Numbered from the stretch's first letter, positions 36,819-45,737 are shown. The stretch is 64,000 bases of DNA from Pseudotamlana agarivorans (GCF_001642835.1 NZ_LXEI01000010.1:38374-102373), one strand, 5' to 3'. Notes: generated from the letters alone by a model not told the origin. Program-made: numbers and translations.

Positions 36819-37797
36819 TATAAAAAGTCTATGGTTGTGCGTCATTCTGGTTTTTATACCGTTTAAGCATCAAGCATTAGAACCATTGCCGTATTGTCCC
36901 ATGCATCAGCATTCAGAATTTGCTCCCGAATGCGATCTTTGTGGATGTTCTACAAGTAGTGGCAGTTTTGGTTTTGGCTCATTAAAAAATTCCAATTTTG
37001 TTGGGGTGCGATACATCTATCAGAGTTTTGAATCTAAGGATGGTATTTTTGAAAATTCTCCTACTTCAAAAGAAAGTTTTAATACCTACCAAGTTTGGGG
37101 ACGTGTACCCATTACCGAAAATTTTTATGTAAGCAGCATCATTCCTTATCAAGATTTATATCGTGATTTCACACACCGAACAGAACATATTAATGGTATT
37201 GGGGATATGAATGTTATAGGCTGGTATCAGTTAACATTTTATAAAAAGCAAAAGGCTGGCGACGTGGTTTTTTCAACTGAAAGGGAGCCTTCAGGCCACA
37301 GAATTCAGTTTGGTTTAGGTGTTAAATTGCCTACTGGCGAATTTGAAGAATCGCTAACCGATTACGTAAACCCAGGGTTTCAAGTAGGAACAGGCAGCTG
37401 GGATGGTATTTTTGCTCTAAACTACGGGTACAGCGCTGGTAAAATTGGGATTAATACAACGGCGACTTACTATGCTAAAACCGCCAATAAAAATGATTAC
37501 CGTTTTGGAAACCAATTTAGTTATGCTTCAAATTTCTATTATTCCATACCTAAAACCACTTTTATAGCCATGCCGTTTGTTGGTGTTTCTGGCGATGTTT
37601 ACGATTCCATAGAGCAATTTGGCGAAGTCATTCCAGAAACCGAAGGCCATAGCTTTAGTGGAACCGTGGGTTCAGAAGTTGTTTTTAATAAGTTTACCGT
37701 AGGTGCCAACTATACTTTTCCTATTCAGCAAAATCTATTTGGCGATAACGTGCACGCAAAAAACAAGTTTTCCTTATACTTGAATTTGACTTTGTAA
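36796..37797 (+). CDS. Outer-membrane beta-barrel protein with N-terminal Cys/His metal-motif
   Basis: 333-residue protein: hydrophobic leader (about 11-24), then CPMHQH (Cys34-His39) and CDLCGC (Cys46, Cys49, Cys51), then a beta-barrel of about 270 residues (alternating strands such as FVGVRYIYQSF, YQVWGRVPITENFYVSSII, RIQFGLGVKLPTGEF) ending in the aromatic/hydrophobic NLTL. It resembles MetA-pathway-type transporter barrels. The Cys/His cluster would sit near the channel mouth and suggests copper passage or capture (inference). It starts within the end of mbnH, so the two are translationally linked. Confidence 0.75.
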   Translation: MKDFQNINIKSLWLCVILVFIPFKHQALEPLPYCPMHQHSEFAPECDLCGCSTSSGSFGFGSLKNSNFVGVRYIYQSFESKDGIFENSPTSKESFNTYQVWGRVPITENFYVSSIIPYQDLYRDFTHRTEHINGIGDMNVIGWYQLTFYKKQKAGDVVFSTEREPSGHRIQFGLGVKLPTGEFEESLTDYVNPGFQVGTGSWDGIFALNYGYSAGKIGINTTATYYAKTANKNDYRFGNQFSYASNFYYSIPKTTFIAMPFVGVSGDVYDSIEQFGEVIPETEGHSFSGTVGSEVVFNKFTVGANYTFPIQQNLFGDNVHAKNKFSLYLNLTL

Positions 37798-37832
37798 ATC
37801 TGTAAATGAATTACTTCCGTGATTGGTGGTTA

Positions 37833-38771
37833 CTATTTGGGTAGCGGACTAATAATTTGTACGTTTTGAAAGGCTATGGCACCTCTAATTATACCAGAGA
37901 TTACATCTTGCAAAGCTTCAATAATTTGCATTTTCAATTCACTTTTATGGTAAATTATACTCACTTCACGAGCCGGAGTAGGTTCGTTGAAGTAGTGTAA
38001 ATTAAGTTTCTCCTCGCTGTTTAAGTCTAAAGTGTGTAAATAAGGGAGCAATGTCATGCCAAGGCCTTCGTTAGAAAGCTTAACTAAGGTTTCAATACTA
38101 CCGCTTTCTAACTGAAACTTATCATCGGTATGATTTTTAAAAACTTTACATAAATTAAGAACGCCGTCTCTAAAACAGTGGCCGTCTTCAAGAAGCAGCA
38201 TGTCATCAACATCTAAATCGGCGACATCAATTTTGTTTTGTTTGTGTAAACGGTGGCCATTTGGGATGTAATTCACAAAAGGTTCGAAATAAAGCACCCG
38301 TTCTTTTATATTTTCGTCTTCCAAAGGGGTTGCAGCAATGGCCGCATCTAAATGGCCATCTTTAATTCTAGCCATAATTTCTTCGGTAGTCAATTCTTCA
38401 ATTTTGAGCTTTACTTTGGGATGTTTTTTTATGAAGCTTTTTAAAAACATCGGTAATAAAGTGGGCATCACCGTTGGGATAATGCCTAACTTAAATTCGC
38501 CGCCTATAAAGCCTTTTTGTTGATCGACAATATCCTGAATACGATAAGACTCGTTTACAATGTTCCGTGCTTGAGTCACTATTTTTTTACCAACCTCGGT
38601 GAGTTCAATAGGTTTTTTGGTACGATCGAATATTTGTACGTCTAATTGCTCCTCTAGTTTTTGTATTTGCATGCTCAAAGTAGGCTGGGTTACAAAACAT
38701 TTTTCAGCCGCTTTGGTAAAGTTTTGGTTTTCTGCCACAGCTAAAACATAGTACAATTGTGTTATCGTCAT
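37833..38771 (-). CDS. oxyR: OxyR, LysR-type peroxide-sensing activator
   Basis: 312-residue LysR regulator: winged helix-turn-helix (1-65, NFTKAAEKCFVTQPTLSMQI) and a LysR substrate-binding domain. The peroxide switch is visible as Cys199 and Cys208 in LEDGHCFRDGVLNLC, at the same numbering as in E. coli OxyR. Divergent from dps across 109 bases, so dps is a near-certain target and autoregulation is likely. Confidence 0.95.
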   Translation of the reverse strand: MTITQLYYVLAVAENQNFTKAAEKCFVTQPTLSMQIQKLEEQLDVQIFDRTKKPIELTEVGKKIVTQARNIVNESYRIQDIVDQQKGFIGGEFKLGIIPTVMPTLLPMFLKSFIKKHPKVKLKIEELTTEEIMARIKDGHLDAAIAATPLEDENIKERVLYFEPFVNYIPNGHRLHKQNKIDVADLDVDDMLLLEDGHCFRDGVLNLCKVFKNHTDDKFQLESGSIETLVKLSNEGLGMTLLPYLHTLDLNSEEKLNLHYFNEPTPAREVSIIYHKSELKMQIIEALQDVISGIIRGAIAFQNVQIISPLPK

Positions 38772-38804
38772 CTATCATCAATTTAGGCTATAAAAATATA
38801 AAAA

Positions 38805-38852
38805 CTATCAATTATATCTATTATTTAAACTGTTATTAATAGAGTAAATTTG
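38805..38852 (+). promoter_or_regulatory. dps promoter with possible OxyR half-sites
   Basis: TAAATTTG (38845-38852) is a perfect -7 box; the -33 box is poor, as expected of an activator-dependent promoter. CTAT at 38805 and 38818 and ATAG at 38839 are the half-site type of OxyR operators, but the spacing is not the exact 10-base period of the E. coli consensus. Confidence 0.55.
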
Positions 38853-38880
38853 TAAGAACGAATAAAAAAAACAAAGAAAA

Positions 38881-39360
38881 ATGAAATTAAATAGTATCGG
38901 ATTAGACACAGAAAAAGCAAATGATTTAGCTGAAGATTTAAACCATCTATTAGCTAATTTTCAAATATATTATCAAAACTTAAGAGGTATTCACTGGAAC
39001 ATTCAAGGAAGAGCATTCTTCGATTTACACGTGAAATTTGAGGAGTTATATACTGATGCAAATACTAAGGTAGATGAAATAGCCGAGCGTATTTTAACCT
39101 TAGGCGGAACCCCTTTACATACTTTCGAAGATTATTCGGCGAAAGCACAAGTTCCTGTAGGGAAAAACATTTCTAAAGATGATAAAGCCGTACGATTAAT
39201 TGTAGATTCTTTAGCGGAACTTCTTAAAATAGAAAGAGATCTTTTAGAAAAAGCAGGTGATGCCAATGATGAAGGTACAAACTCTATGATGAGTGACTTT
39301 ATTACCGAGCAAGAAAAAACGGTTTGGATGATGAAAGCTTGGTTAAGCGAAACGGTTTAA
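38881..39360 (+). CDS. dps: Dps, ferritin-like DNA-protecting protein
   Basis: 159-residue dodecamer-forming mini-ferritin that oxidises and stores iron with H2O2 and protects DNA. The inter-subunit ferroxidase residues are His38 and His50 (RGIHWNIQGRAFFDLH), Glu54 in place of the usual Asp, Asp65 and Glu69 (VDEIAE). Length is normal. It is divergent from oxyR. Confidence 0.95.
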   Translation: MKLNSIGLDTEKANDLAEDLNHLLANFQIYYQNLRGIHWNIQGRAFFDLHVKFEELYTDANTKVDEIAERILTLGGTPLHTFEDYSAKAQVPVGKNISKDDKAVRLIVDSLAELLKIERDLLEKAGDANDEGTNSMMSDFITEQEKTVWMMKAWLSETV

Positions 39361-39385
39361 GTTTATCTTTAACCCATAAAACATA

Positions 39386-39510
39386 GACGGTCTAGAAAGT
39401 GAAATTTTCGTCAACCTGAACTCGTTTCAGGTTCTCATAATACAAAGTTATCAGTAGGATGAGATTCTGAAATAAATTCAGAATGACGCGTAAACACCTT
39501 CTAGACCGTC
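39386..39510. repeat. Nested-palindrome repeat, copy 3
   Basis: Outer arms GACGGTCTAGAA and TTCTAGACCGTC are perfect inverted repeats. Inside are CGTCAACCTGAA with hairpin AACCTGAA/TTTCAGGTT and, on the right, ATTCTGAA/TTCAGAAT then GACG. Its outer arms differ in sequence from copies 1 and 2 but keep pairing. It sits between convergent dps and the DUF58 gene. Confidence 0.8.
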
Positions 39511-39534
39511 ATTTTATTTAATTCAGAATGGTTA

Positions 39535-40866
39535 CTACAACATCCCCCGAGCTTTAATCTCTAAATATTTATTTATCGTATCAATCGTGAGATGCTCTGG
39601 CGTGGTTAAAATAGAATGAATACCGTATTTTTTAAGCTCGTTGGCAATCAGGCGTTTTTCATATTCTAGTTTTTCAGCAATCACCTTATCATAAACTTGC
39701 TGAATGGTTTCTGCCTTACCCTTTATCATCTGGTCGATTTCGGTGTTTTTAAAGAAAATAACAACTAGCAAATGACTTTTAGAAATGGCTTTTAAATAGG
39801 GTAACTGACGTTCTAAACCATTCAAGGTTTCAAAATTGGTGTACATTAAAAGCAAACTACGGTGGGTAATGTGTTTTTTAATGTTGCCGTATAAGCGACT
39901 AAAATCACTTTCAAAATAATCGGTTTTCACGTTGTAAAGCGCTTCTAGAATGAGACGCATTTGCGAATTTCTACGTTCGGCAATCACCACATTGTCTATG
40001 TTTTTTGAAAAGGAAAACAGCCCTGCTTTATCATGTTTTCTTAAAACCACATGACTTATAACTAGTGCGGCGTTTATGGCGTAATCAAGTAGGCTTAATC
40101 CGTTAAAAGGCATTTTCATTAAACGGCCTTTATCGATTATAGCATATACAGGCTGTGATTTTTCATCCTGAAATTGATTCACCATTAATTGTTTCTTCTT
40201 GGCTGTTGCTTTCCAATTGATGGTGCGTAAATCGTCGCCAGAAACATAATCTTTAATTTGTTCAAATTCCATGGAATGTCCGAGACGACGGACTTTTTTT
40301 AAACCATAATCAAGTGAATTTTTATTGATGTTTAGTAGCTCAAATTTCTTTAATTGCTTGTAGCTCGGATAGGTTGGAACACTACTGTCTGTATTAAAGG
40401 TATAGCGTTTGGCTACCATTTTCAAAACTGATGAAGCATATATGTTTAAATCTCCAAATTGGTAAACACCACGTTCGGTAGGTTTTAAATGATAGGCAAT
40501 GGTTTCCGTTTTTTTAGAGCTTATCGCACGTTTAAGCTTAAAATCCCGTACTTGAAATTGCTCAGGAATTTCATCAATAATCTCAAAGTGAATATTAATG
40601 GGATAATTATTTTTAATAGTGATTTCCACTAAATTCATATCACCATTCGAAAACTTATCTGGTAATACGCGTTCACCTTCAACCTTATTTTTACCTATAA
40701 ATACGAGGAGAATATCTAAAATAAAAACAATACACAAAACCAAAATAAGTAACTGTGCCACCAAAAATAAGAATGGCACAAAGTAGCTCAATGCAAACAA
40801 CACAACAATGCCAATACCGGCATAAAAAAATCGAGGTTGTATGTAGAATGGTTTTAGGAGTTTCAA
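39535..40866 (-). CDS. DUF58 domain protein
   Basis: 443-residue protein with two membrane helices near the N terminus (about 10-55) and a DUF58 domain with its hallmark SGDDLRTINWKATAKKKQLM, followed by a von Willebrand A-like region (PVYAIIDKGRLMKMPFNGLS). Such proteins accompany MoxR ATPases and are probably clients or partners in assembling an envelope complex. It is the last gene of the five-gene minus-strand cluster, 114 bases after moxR. Confidence 0.9.
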   Translation of the reverse strand: MKLLKPFYIQPRFFYAGIGIVVLFALSYFVPFLFLVAQLLILVLCIVFILDILLVFIGKNKVEGERVLPDKFSNGDMNLVEITIKNNYPINIHFEIIDEIPEQFQVRDFKLKRAISSKKTETIAYHLKPTERGVYQFGDLNIYASSVLKMVAKRYTFNTDSSVPTYPSYKQLKKFELLNINKNSLDYGLKKVRRLGHSMEFEQIKDYVSGDDLRTINWKATAKKKQLMVNQFQDEKSQPVYAIIDKGRLMKMPFNGLSLLDYAINAALVISHVVLRKHDKAGLFSFSKNIDNVVIAERRNSQMRLILEALYNVKTDYFESDFSRLYGNIKKHITHRSLLLMYTNFETLNGLERQLPYLKAISKSHLLVVIFFKNTEIDQMIKGKAETIQQVYDKVIAEKLEYEKRLIANELKKYGIHSILTTPEHLTIDTINKYLEIKARGML

Positions 40867-40908
40867 ATTGAATATTGGTTAATGGTTATTCGTTGTTAGT
40901 TTTTGGTT

Positions 40909-40970
40909 ATGCTGTATGCGGTAGGCCATATGCCGTATGTTTTATGCTCCATATAGCCTACAGCATATTG
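40909..40970. repeat. ATAGC/GCTAT-type intergenic palindrome, copy 1
   Basis: TATGCTGTATGCGGTAGGCC and ATAGCCTACAGCATATTG are imperfect inverted repeats with internal CATATG steps. A related block is at 62161-62210. It lies between moxR and the DUF58 gene. Confidence 0.55.
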
Positions 40971-40980
40971 CCTCCAGCCC

Positions 40981-42042
40981 TTACCTCGGAATCTCAACAT
41001 TTTCGATAATTTGTTTTATAATTTGTTTACTGCTCACGCCTTCCATTTCACGCTCTGGAGTTACAATAACACGGTGATGAAGTACAGGGACTGCAGCTCG
41101 TTTTATATCTTCAGGTGTTACAAAATCACGACCAGTCATAGCAGCAAAGGCCTTACTCGCTTTTAATATAGCAATAGAAGCACGAGGCGAAGCTCCTAAA
41201 TATAAAAACTGATTGCTTCTAGTGGCCACAATAATTTGTGCGATGTAGTTAATAAGGTGTTTCTCCACAATAACTTGCGTCACGAGATTTTGATAGCCTA
41301 TAATTTGCGATGCGGTTAAAAAAGACGTGATTTCATCGGTTTTCGCTTTATCTTGTAAAAGGTGCTCACGACTAATAATTTCAATTTCTTCTTCTAAATT
41401 GGGATAATCCACATCGATTTTAAACAAAAAACGGTCTAATTGCGCTTCAGGTAAACGGTAGGTGCCTTCTTGTTCTACAGGGTTCTGAGTGGCTAAAACC
41501 ATAAAAGGTGCATCTAAAGCATATTGATGTCCGTCGATAGTAATTTGCTGTTCTTCCATCACCTCAAAAAGCGCGGCTTGTGTTTTGGCTGGCGAACGGT
41601 TAATCTCATCAATAAGAATCATGTTTGAGAAAATAGGCCCTTTTTTAAATTCGAATTCTGAGTTTTTTAGATTGAAAATGGACGTTCCTAATATATCACT
41701 AGGCATTAAATCGGGAGTAAATTGAATCCTGCTAAAATCAACACTTAAAGATTTGGCCAATAGTTTGGCCGTAACCGTTTTTGCCACACCAGGAACCCCT
41801 TCAATTAACGAATGACCTTTGGCTAAAAGCGACGCAATAAGCATGTCGATCATATCGGTTTGGCCAACAATAACTTTGCCTATTTCAGCCTTTATATTTT
41901 GAACGCTGGCTTGTAATGCGCTAAGATCTAAACGGTTTTGAAACTGTAGGTTATTAGCCTCCGTTTGTGATGTAGATACAGTGCTATTTTCCTGGTTTGG
42001 TAAATAATCTTGATGTTCTTGTGGGGTGTTATTCTCGTCCAT
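40981..42042 (-). CDS. MoxR family AAA+ ATPase
   Basis: 353-residue AAA ATPase, chaperone-like. Walker A EGVPGVAKT (Lys88), Walker B MILIDEINRSPAKTQ, sensor motif ATQNPVEQEGTYRLPEAQLDRF and the lid domain with SPRASIAILKASKAFAAMTGR. Upstream of DUF58, the classic MoxR partner. It starts two bases after the DUF4350 gene stop. Confidence 0.95.
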   Translation of the reverse strand: MDENNTPQEHQDYLPNQENSTVSTSQTEANNLQFQNRLDLSALQASVQNIKAEIGKVIVGQTDMIDMLIASLLAKGHSLIEGVPGVAKTVTAKLLAKSLSVDFSRIQFTPDLMPSDILGTSIFNLKNSEFEFKKGPIFSNMILIDEINRSPAKTQAALFEVMEEQQITIDGHQYALDAPFMVLATQNPVEQEGTYRLPEAQLDRFLFKIDVDYPNLEEEIEIISREHLLQDKAKTDEITSFLTASQIIGYQNLVTQVIVEKHLINYIAQIIVATRSNQFLYLGASPRASIAILKASKAFAAMTGRDFVTPEDIKRAAVPVLHHRVIVTPEREMEGVSSKQIIKQIIENVEIPR

Positions 42043-42044
42043 AA

Positions 42045-43250
42045 TTATTTTGAATTAAAGGCTTCAATGAATTTGTTTAGTTTGATTAATTGGGCTTCTG
42101 TAACGGCTTCTTGCGTTTTTAACCATTTGATATAGTTGATTAAAATTTTAACATCCTCGGTTTTTTTACCCGATTTGGCAGCCAATCGATTTATAAATTC
42201 TTCGTCTAAAACCTGCGTGTTTAAATGAAATTCAACTCTAATTTTCTCTAAAAAATAAGTGATTTTTTTATCAATGAGGTTTTTATGGTCTTTGGTTTCA
42301 AAGTATAAATTAGAAACGGTTTTCACAAAGGCCACCGAAGTATTTTGTAACGGGGTGATAATTTTAATAATACGCTGTCTGCGTTTGGCATTAAAAATCA
42401 TAAATAAAATGGTAAACACTAAAGCGGTGTACCAGGCCCAACGAAAGGATTGTTGTTGTAAAAACCACGAAAGATTGGATTCTTGTTCAACATCAGGGCT
42501 GTAAGGGGTTTGTATTTTGGTAAAGGAATCGAAATATAGATCGTTTTCAGGTAAGTAGGCGAGTACCCCTTCAATATATTGATAGCGATTTTCTGCTAGC
42601 AAATTATAGTTTGTAAAGGCTTTGGGCTCGGTATGCAGATAAATAAAACCTGCTCCAAAGGGAATTTTTAAAAAGTTAGCGTGTTTGTAATCTATTTTAG
42701 AATAACCTAAAACGGTATATTTTTCTTTATTATAAGATGAAAAATAGGAGTCCCCTTGATTTTTATCAATTTTGATATCAGGTAGATCGAAATCCGTTAG
42801 AGAGAGGTATGAAATACTGTCCTTCTGATTTGTGATGTATTTAGTTTCAAGGGCTAAAGTGTCATTTATTTTCTGCGGAAAGCTGTAATCGGAAATGAAA
42901 AGTGTGTTTCCAGAATCCACAAAATGAAGCAATTCCTCAATGGAATCATCTTCTAAATAATTTGAATTACCGAAAATAAGGTAGCTACCTTCTGCAATAA
43001 ATTCACCATAACTTCCATCGGAATGTGCACGTAAGTAACTAGCCGGTTGATGGTAAACGGTTCGAAACGCATGATTTTCAAAAATTCGAGGCAGTTCCTT
43101 ATATAGGATACTTAGTCCGTAAGGTTTATTACTTTTTTCGTTAAAAGATTCTTCCCAATCGACTGTTTTGGTGCTAGAAATACTGAGCACGACAGCTGCA
43201 GTTATAATTAGCGTAATTAGAATGACGATAACCACTAAAATTTTTCTCAT
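42045..43250 (-). CDS. DUF4350 domain membrane protein
   Basis: 401-residue protein with an N-terminal membrane helix (5-25, VVIVILITLIITAAVVL), an extracytoplasmic domain with SYLIFGNSNYLEDDSIEELLHFV (DUF4350, thought to bind a ligand or act as a scaffold), a second helix at about 270-285 (WAWYTALVFTILFMIF) and a cytosolic C-terminal part. It overlaps the DUF4129 gene by 4 bases. Function unknown. Confidence 0.85.
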   Translation of the reverse strand: MRKILVVIVILITLIITAAVVLSISSTKTVDWEESFNEKSNKPYGLSILYKELPRIFENHAFRTVYHQPASYLRAHSDGSYGEFIAEGSYLIFGNSNYLEDDSIEELLHFVDSGNTLFISDYSFPQKINDTLALETKYITNQKDSISYLSLTDFDLPDIKIDKNQGDSYFSSYNKEKYTVLGYSKIDYKHANFLKIPFGAGFIYLHTEPKAFTNYNLLAENRYQYIEGVLAYLPENDLYFDSFTKIQTPYSPDVEQESNLSWFLQQQSFRWAWYTALVFTILFMIFNAKRRQRIIKIITPLQNTSVAFVKTVSNLYFETKDHKNLIDKKITYFLEKIRVEFHLNTQVLDEEFINRLAAKSGKKTEDVKILINYIKWLKTQEAVTEAQLIKLNKFIEAFNSK

Positions 43251-43990
43251 GATTTTAACGGTTTTAGGAAGTCAGTAAAATGAGTTTTAGCCATTTGGTA
43301 TTTCTGTAAATCAACAGGGAATTCGCCGTACCAAATGTAATTATAGAGGTATGAGATATATCCGAAATTTTTAAAGTGGGCCGTTTGTTGTAGTTCGGTT
43401 AAATATTCTGCATTTGTTTTATCGTCTTCAAAAGTAATAAGGTTATTACGGCTTAAGGTTTTTAAAGTAAGCAGGTAGTAATAACGTATAGCAAGTCGGA
43501 AATTAGTATCGTTTTCAGCTTGTTTTATTAAAGTCTCAATATCTATGTTTTCAATATTCTCTGCGGTAATGTCTTCATCGGGGTTAAGCGATTTGTTTCT
43601 TTTTGATGAGAACAAACCACTGCCACCTTCTTTAACCAGTAAATAAACTAAAGCAACAACCGCCAAGGCAATAGCGAGGTAGAAAAACCATCCTAAAGGG
43701 CCAAGGTTAATATGAAAATCGCGTTGGTTGTTTTCTTCTTCGGTTTCAAGAGGTGCATTGGTGGCCTCACCGTTTCTGTAGGTTTCGTAGACTCCAGACC
43801 CCGATTTAGTACGCCTAACAACCGCTCGACCTTGATAGTTAAATCGCTCGTCTTGATAGCGCGATTTAAAATCGTCATCAAAACGTCTAACCTGATCAGG
43901 GTTTTGAGATATTGTGGTAGCAAAATTCGTTTGAACACAGCAACACAGCATCAAAATAAAAAGCCTAAGATATGGGGGTGATAATTTCAA
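43247..43990 (-). CDS. DUF4129 domain membrane protein
   Basis: 247-residue protein: signal/anchor at about 8-24, an Arg/Glu-rich extracytoplasmic part, one membrane helix (about 100-117, GWFFYLAIALAVVALVYLL) and a cytosolic helical DUF4129 domain (FRLAIRYYYLLTLKTLSRNN, FEDDKTNAEYLTELQQ). It overlaps its neighbours by 4 bases on each side, so all three are co-translated. Confidence 0.85.
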   Translation of the reverse strand: MKLSPPYLRLFILMLCCCVQTNFATTISQNPDQVRRFDDDFKSRYQDERFNYQGRAVVRRTKSGSGVYETYRNGEATNAPLETEEENNQRDFHINLGPLGWFFYLAIALAVVALVYLLVKEGGSGLFSSKRNKSLNPDEDITAENIENIDIETLIKQAENDTNFRLAIRYYYLLTLKTLSRNNLITFEDDKTNAEYLTELQQTAHFKNFGYISYLYNYIWYGEFPVDLQKYQMAKTHFTDFLKPLKS

Positions 43991-44976
43991 ACGGTTAAGG
44001 TACTTGTAGTTGGGATTGAAGTGATTTGCTTCTGAATTTTAAAGGGGTATATTAAATAGTAATAAGAGATTAAACTCAAGGTGCTTAAAATGATAAAAAC
44101 CGATAAAGCGTGTGGCATAATATTAGAATATCGGGTTATAAAACCTTCCAAAAAGCCAGCAGCAAAAGTAAAAGGGAAGGTGCTAATTAAAATTTTCACA
44201 CCAATTTTAGCGCCTTTTTTAAAAGACGTATATCGTGAATGGGTGCCAGGAAATAGAATACTAGCACCTAAAATTAATCCAGCCGCCGCTTCAATAACAA
44301 TGGCGAATATTTCCATAGATCCGTGAATCCAGATACCTCGAACACTTTCCCAAAACACATTTTTTTCATAAAAGAAATATTGAAAGGAGCCCAGCATAAT
44401 GCAGTTTTTAAACATGATGTAAAGGGTACCAATACCTAAAAACACACCCATTACAAAAGCGATAATACCCACTTTTAAGTTATTAATGGTGATGCCAATA
44501 AAACTTCCCCAATTGCTACCACTTTTATATACGGCCACAGGATCGCCGGCTTCAATGTTTTCTAACGACATGTTTACATAATGGTCGCCTAAAATAGAAC
44601 GTACAAACTCACCGTCGTTGGCCGCAGAGATCACCCCAACAAAAGTAAAGGCGAAAAACACAATAAAAGCGATGTAAATAAATTTTCGGTATTCGTAACA
44701 AATGAGTGGGATTTCGGTTTTCCAAAAAGAAATAATCCGATTCGTGTCCTCTCGCTTGGTTTTATATATTTTTTGAAAGGCTTTGGCGGCTAATTGATTG
44801 AGGTAAACAACCACCTTACTTTTAGGGTAATAAGTTTGTGCATAAGCCAAATCGTTCACCACATGAATGTATTGTGTAGCCAGCTCATCTGGACTTTCAA
44901 AATCGTTATTGAAAATGGCTTTTTCAAAACTTAACCATTTTTCCTTATTTTGCTTGATGAATGAAACTTCCCTCAT
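43987..44976 (-). CDS. Stage II sporulation protein M-like (SpoIIM/DUF95) membrane protein
   Basis: 329-residue multi-pass membrane protein. It begins with MREVSFIKQNKEKWLSFE, typical of the non-sporulating family, and has at least five hydrophobic helices (FIYIAFIVFFAFTFVGVIS, VGIIAFVMGVFLGIGTLYI, IAVIVEAAAG-type helix with GLILGASILFPGTHSRYTSF). It is the first gene of the MoxR cluster and only 24 bases from the divergent RDD gene. Confidence 0.9.
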   Translation of the reverse strand: MREVSFIKQNKEKWLSFEKAIFNNDFESPDELATQYIHVVNDLAYAQTYYPKSKVVVYLNQLAAKAFQKIYKTKREDTNRIISFWKTEIPLICYEYRKFIYIAFIVFFAFTFVGVISAANDGEFVRSILGDHYVNMSLENIEAGDPVAVYKSGSNWGSFIGITINNLKVGIIAFVMGVFLGIGTLYIMFKNCIMLGSFQYFFYEKNVFWESVRGIWIHGSMEIFAIVIEAAAGLILGASILFPGTHSRYTSFKKGAKIGVKILISTFPFTFAAGFLEGFITRYSNIMPHALSVFIILSTLSLISYYYLIYPFKIQKQITSIPTTSTLTV

Positions 44977-44983
44977 ATATTTG
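44954..44983 (+). promoter_or_regulatory. Promoter of the RDD gene
   Basis: TTG (44954-44956), 19-base spacer, TATATTTG (44976-44983). The promoter lies over the first codons of the divergent spoIIM gene, so transcription of the two must compete. Confidence 0.7.
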
Positions 44984-45000
44984 ATAAATTAAAATATAAA

Positions 45001-45720
45001 ATGTCAGAGTTACAAATTAACACCACCCAAAATGTAAAAATATCGTTCAATGCTTCAGGAGCAGGAGAACGCTTGTTGGCTTTTATCATTGATATGGCTA
45101 TAAAAATTGGCTATTTAATGGTTTTAGCAAGCTCTTTTGGTGTTTTTGATAACATGGATCAATGGTCTCAAATCGCCTTGAATACCCTGCTTAGTTTTCC
45201 CGTGATGTTTTACACCTTAGCGTTAGAGTCGTTGTTTAACGGACAAACCTTAGGCAAGCGTATTATGAAAATTAGAGTGGTGAAAATTGATGGCTATCAG
45301 GCGTCTTTTTCAGATTATGTGGTACGGTGGTTTTTTAGAATCGTTGATATTTATATTTTCGGATTAGGCTTTTTTGTCATGGCCATGAATAAAAAAACAC
45401 AGCGTATAGGCGATATGGCCGCCGGAACTGCTGTTATTGTTTTAAAGGATAAAGTGAACATCAGTCATACTATTTTAGAAAATCTTACCGAAAATTATAA
45501 ACCAAGTTATCCCAATGTTATAAAACTATCTGATAACGATGCTCGTATCATAAAAGAGATGTTTAATACTTCAAAACTTTCAAAAGATTACAAAACCTTA
45601 ATCAAACTTCGTGAGAAAATATTAGAGGTGACAGGCATAAAAGAGGTGAAGCAAAAAACTGATACAGAATTTATTAGCGTTATTTTAAAAGATTATAATT
45701 TTTATACTCAAAATATGTAA
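45001..45720 (+). CDS. RDD family membrane protein
   Basis: 239-residue protein with an RDD domain (GERLLAFIIDMAIKIGYLMV; NGQTLGKRIMKIRVVKIDG; VVRWFFRIVDIYIFGLGFF; QRIGDMAAGTAVIV) of about four helices and a cytosolic C-terminal extension of about 90 residues. RDD proteins are found with MoxR/SpoIIM clusters and in some cases affect ion transport. It is divergent from that cluster. Confidence 0.88.
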   Translation: MSELQINTTQNVKISFNASGAGERLLAFIIDMAIKIGYLMVLASSFGVFDNMDQWSQIALNTLLSFPVMFYTLALESLFNGQTLGKRIMKIRVVKIDGYQASFSDYVVRWFFRIVDIYIFGLGFFVMAMNKKTQRIGDMAAGTAVIVLKDKVNISHTILENLTENYKPSYPNVIKLSDNDARIIKEMFNTSKLSKDYKTLIKLREKILEVTGIKEVKQKTDTEFISVILKDYNFYTQNM

Positions 45721-45729
45721 ATAGAGAAG

Positions 45730-45737
45730 TACTTTTG
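45730..45737 (+). promoter_or_regulatory. -7 promoter box for the TRIC gene
   Basis: TACTTTTG is a perfect TAnnTTTG box 66 bases before the start codon. The -33 side is weak. Confidence 0.5.
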
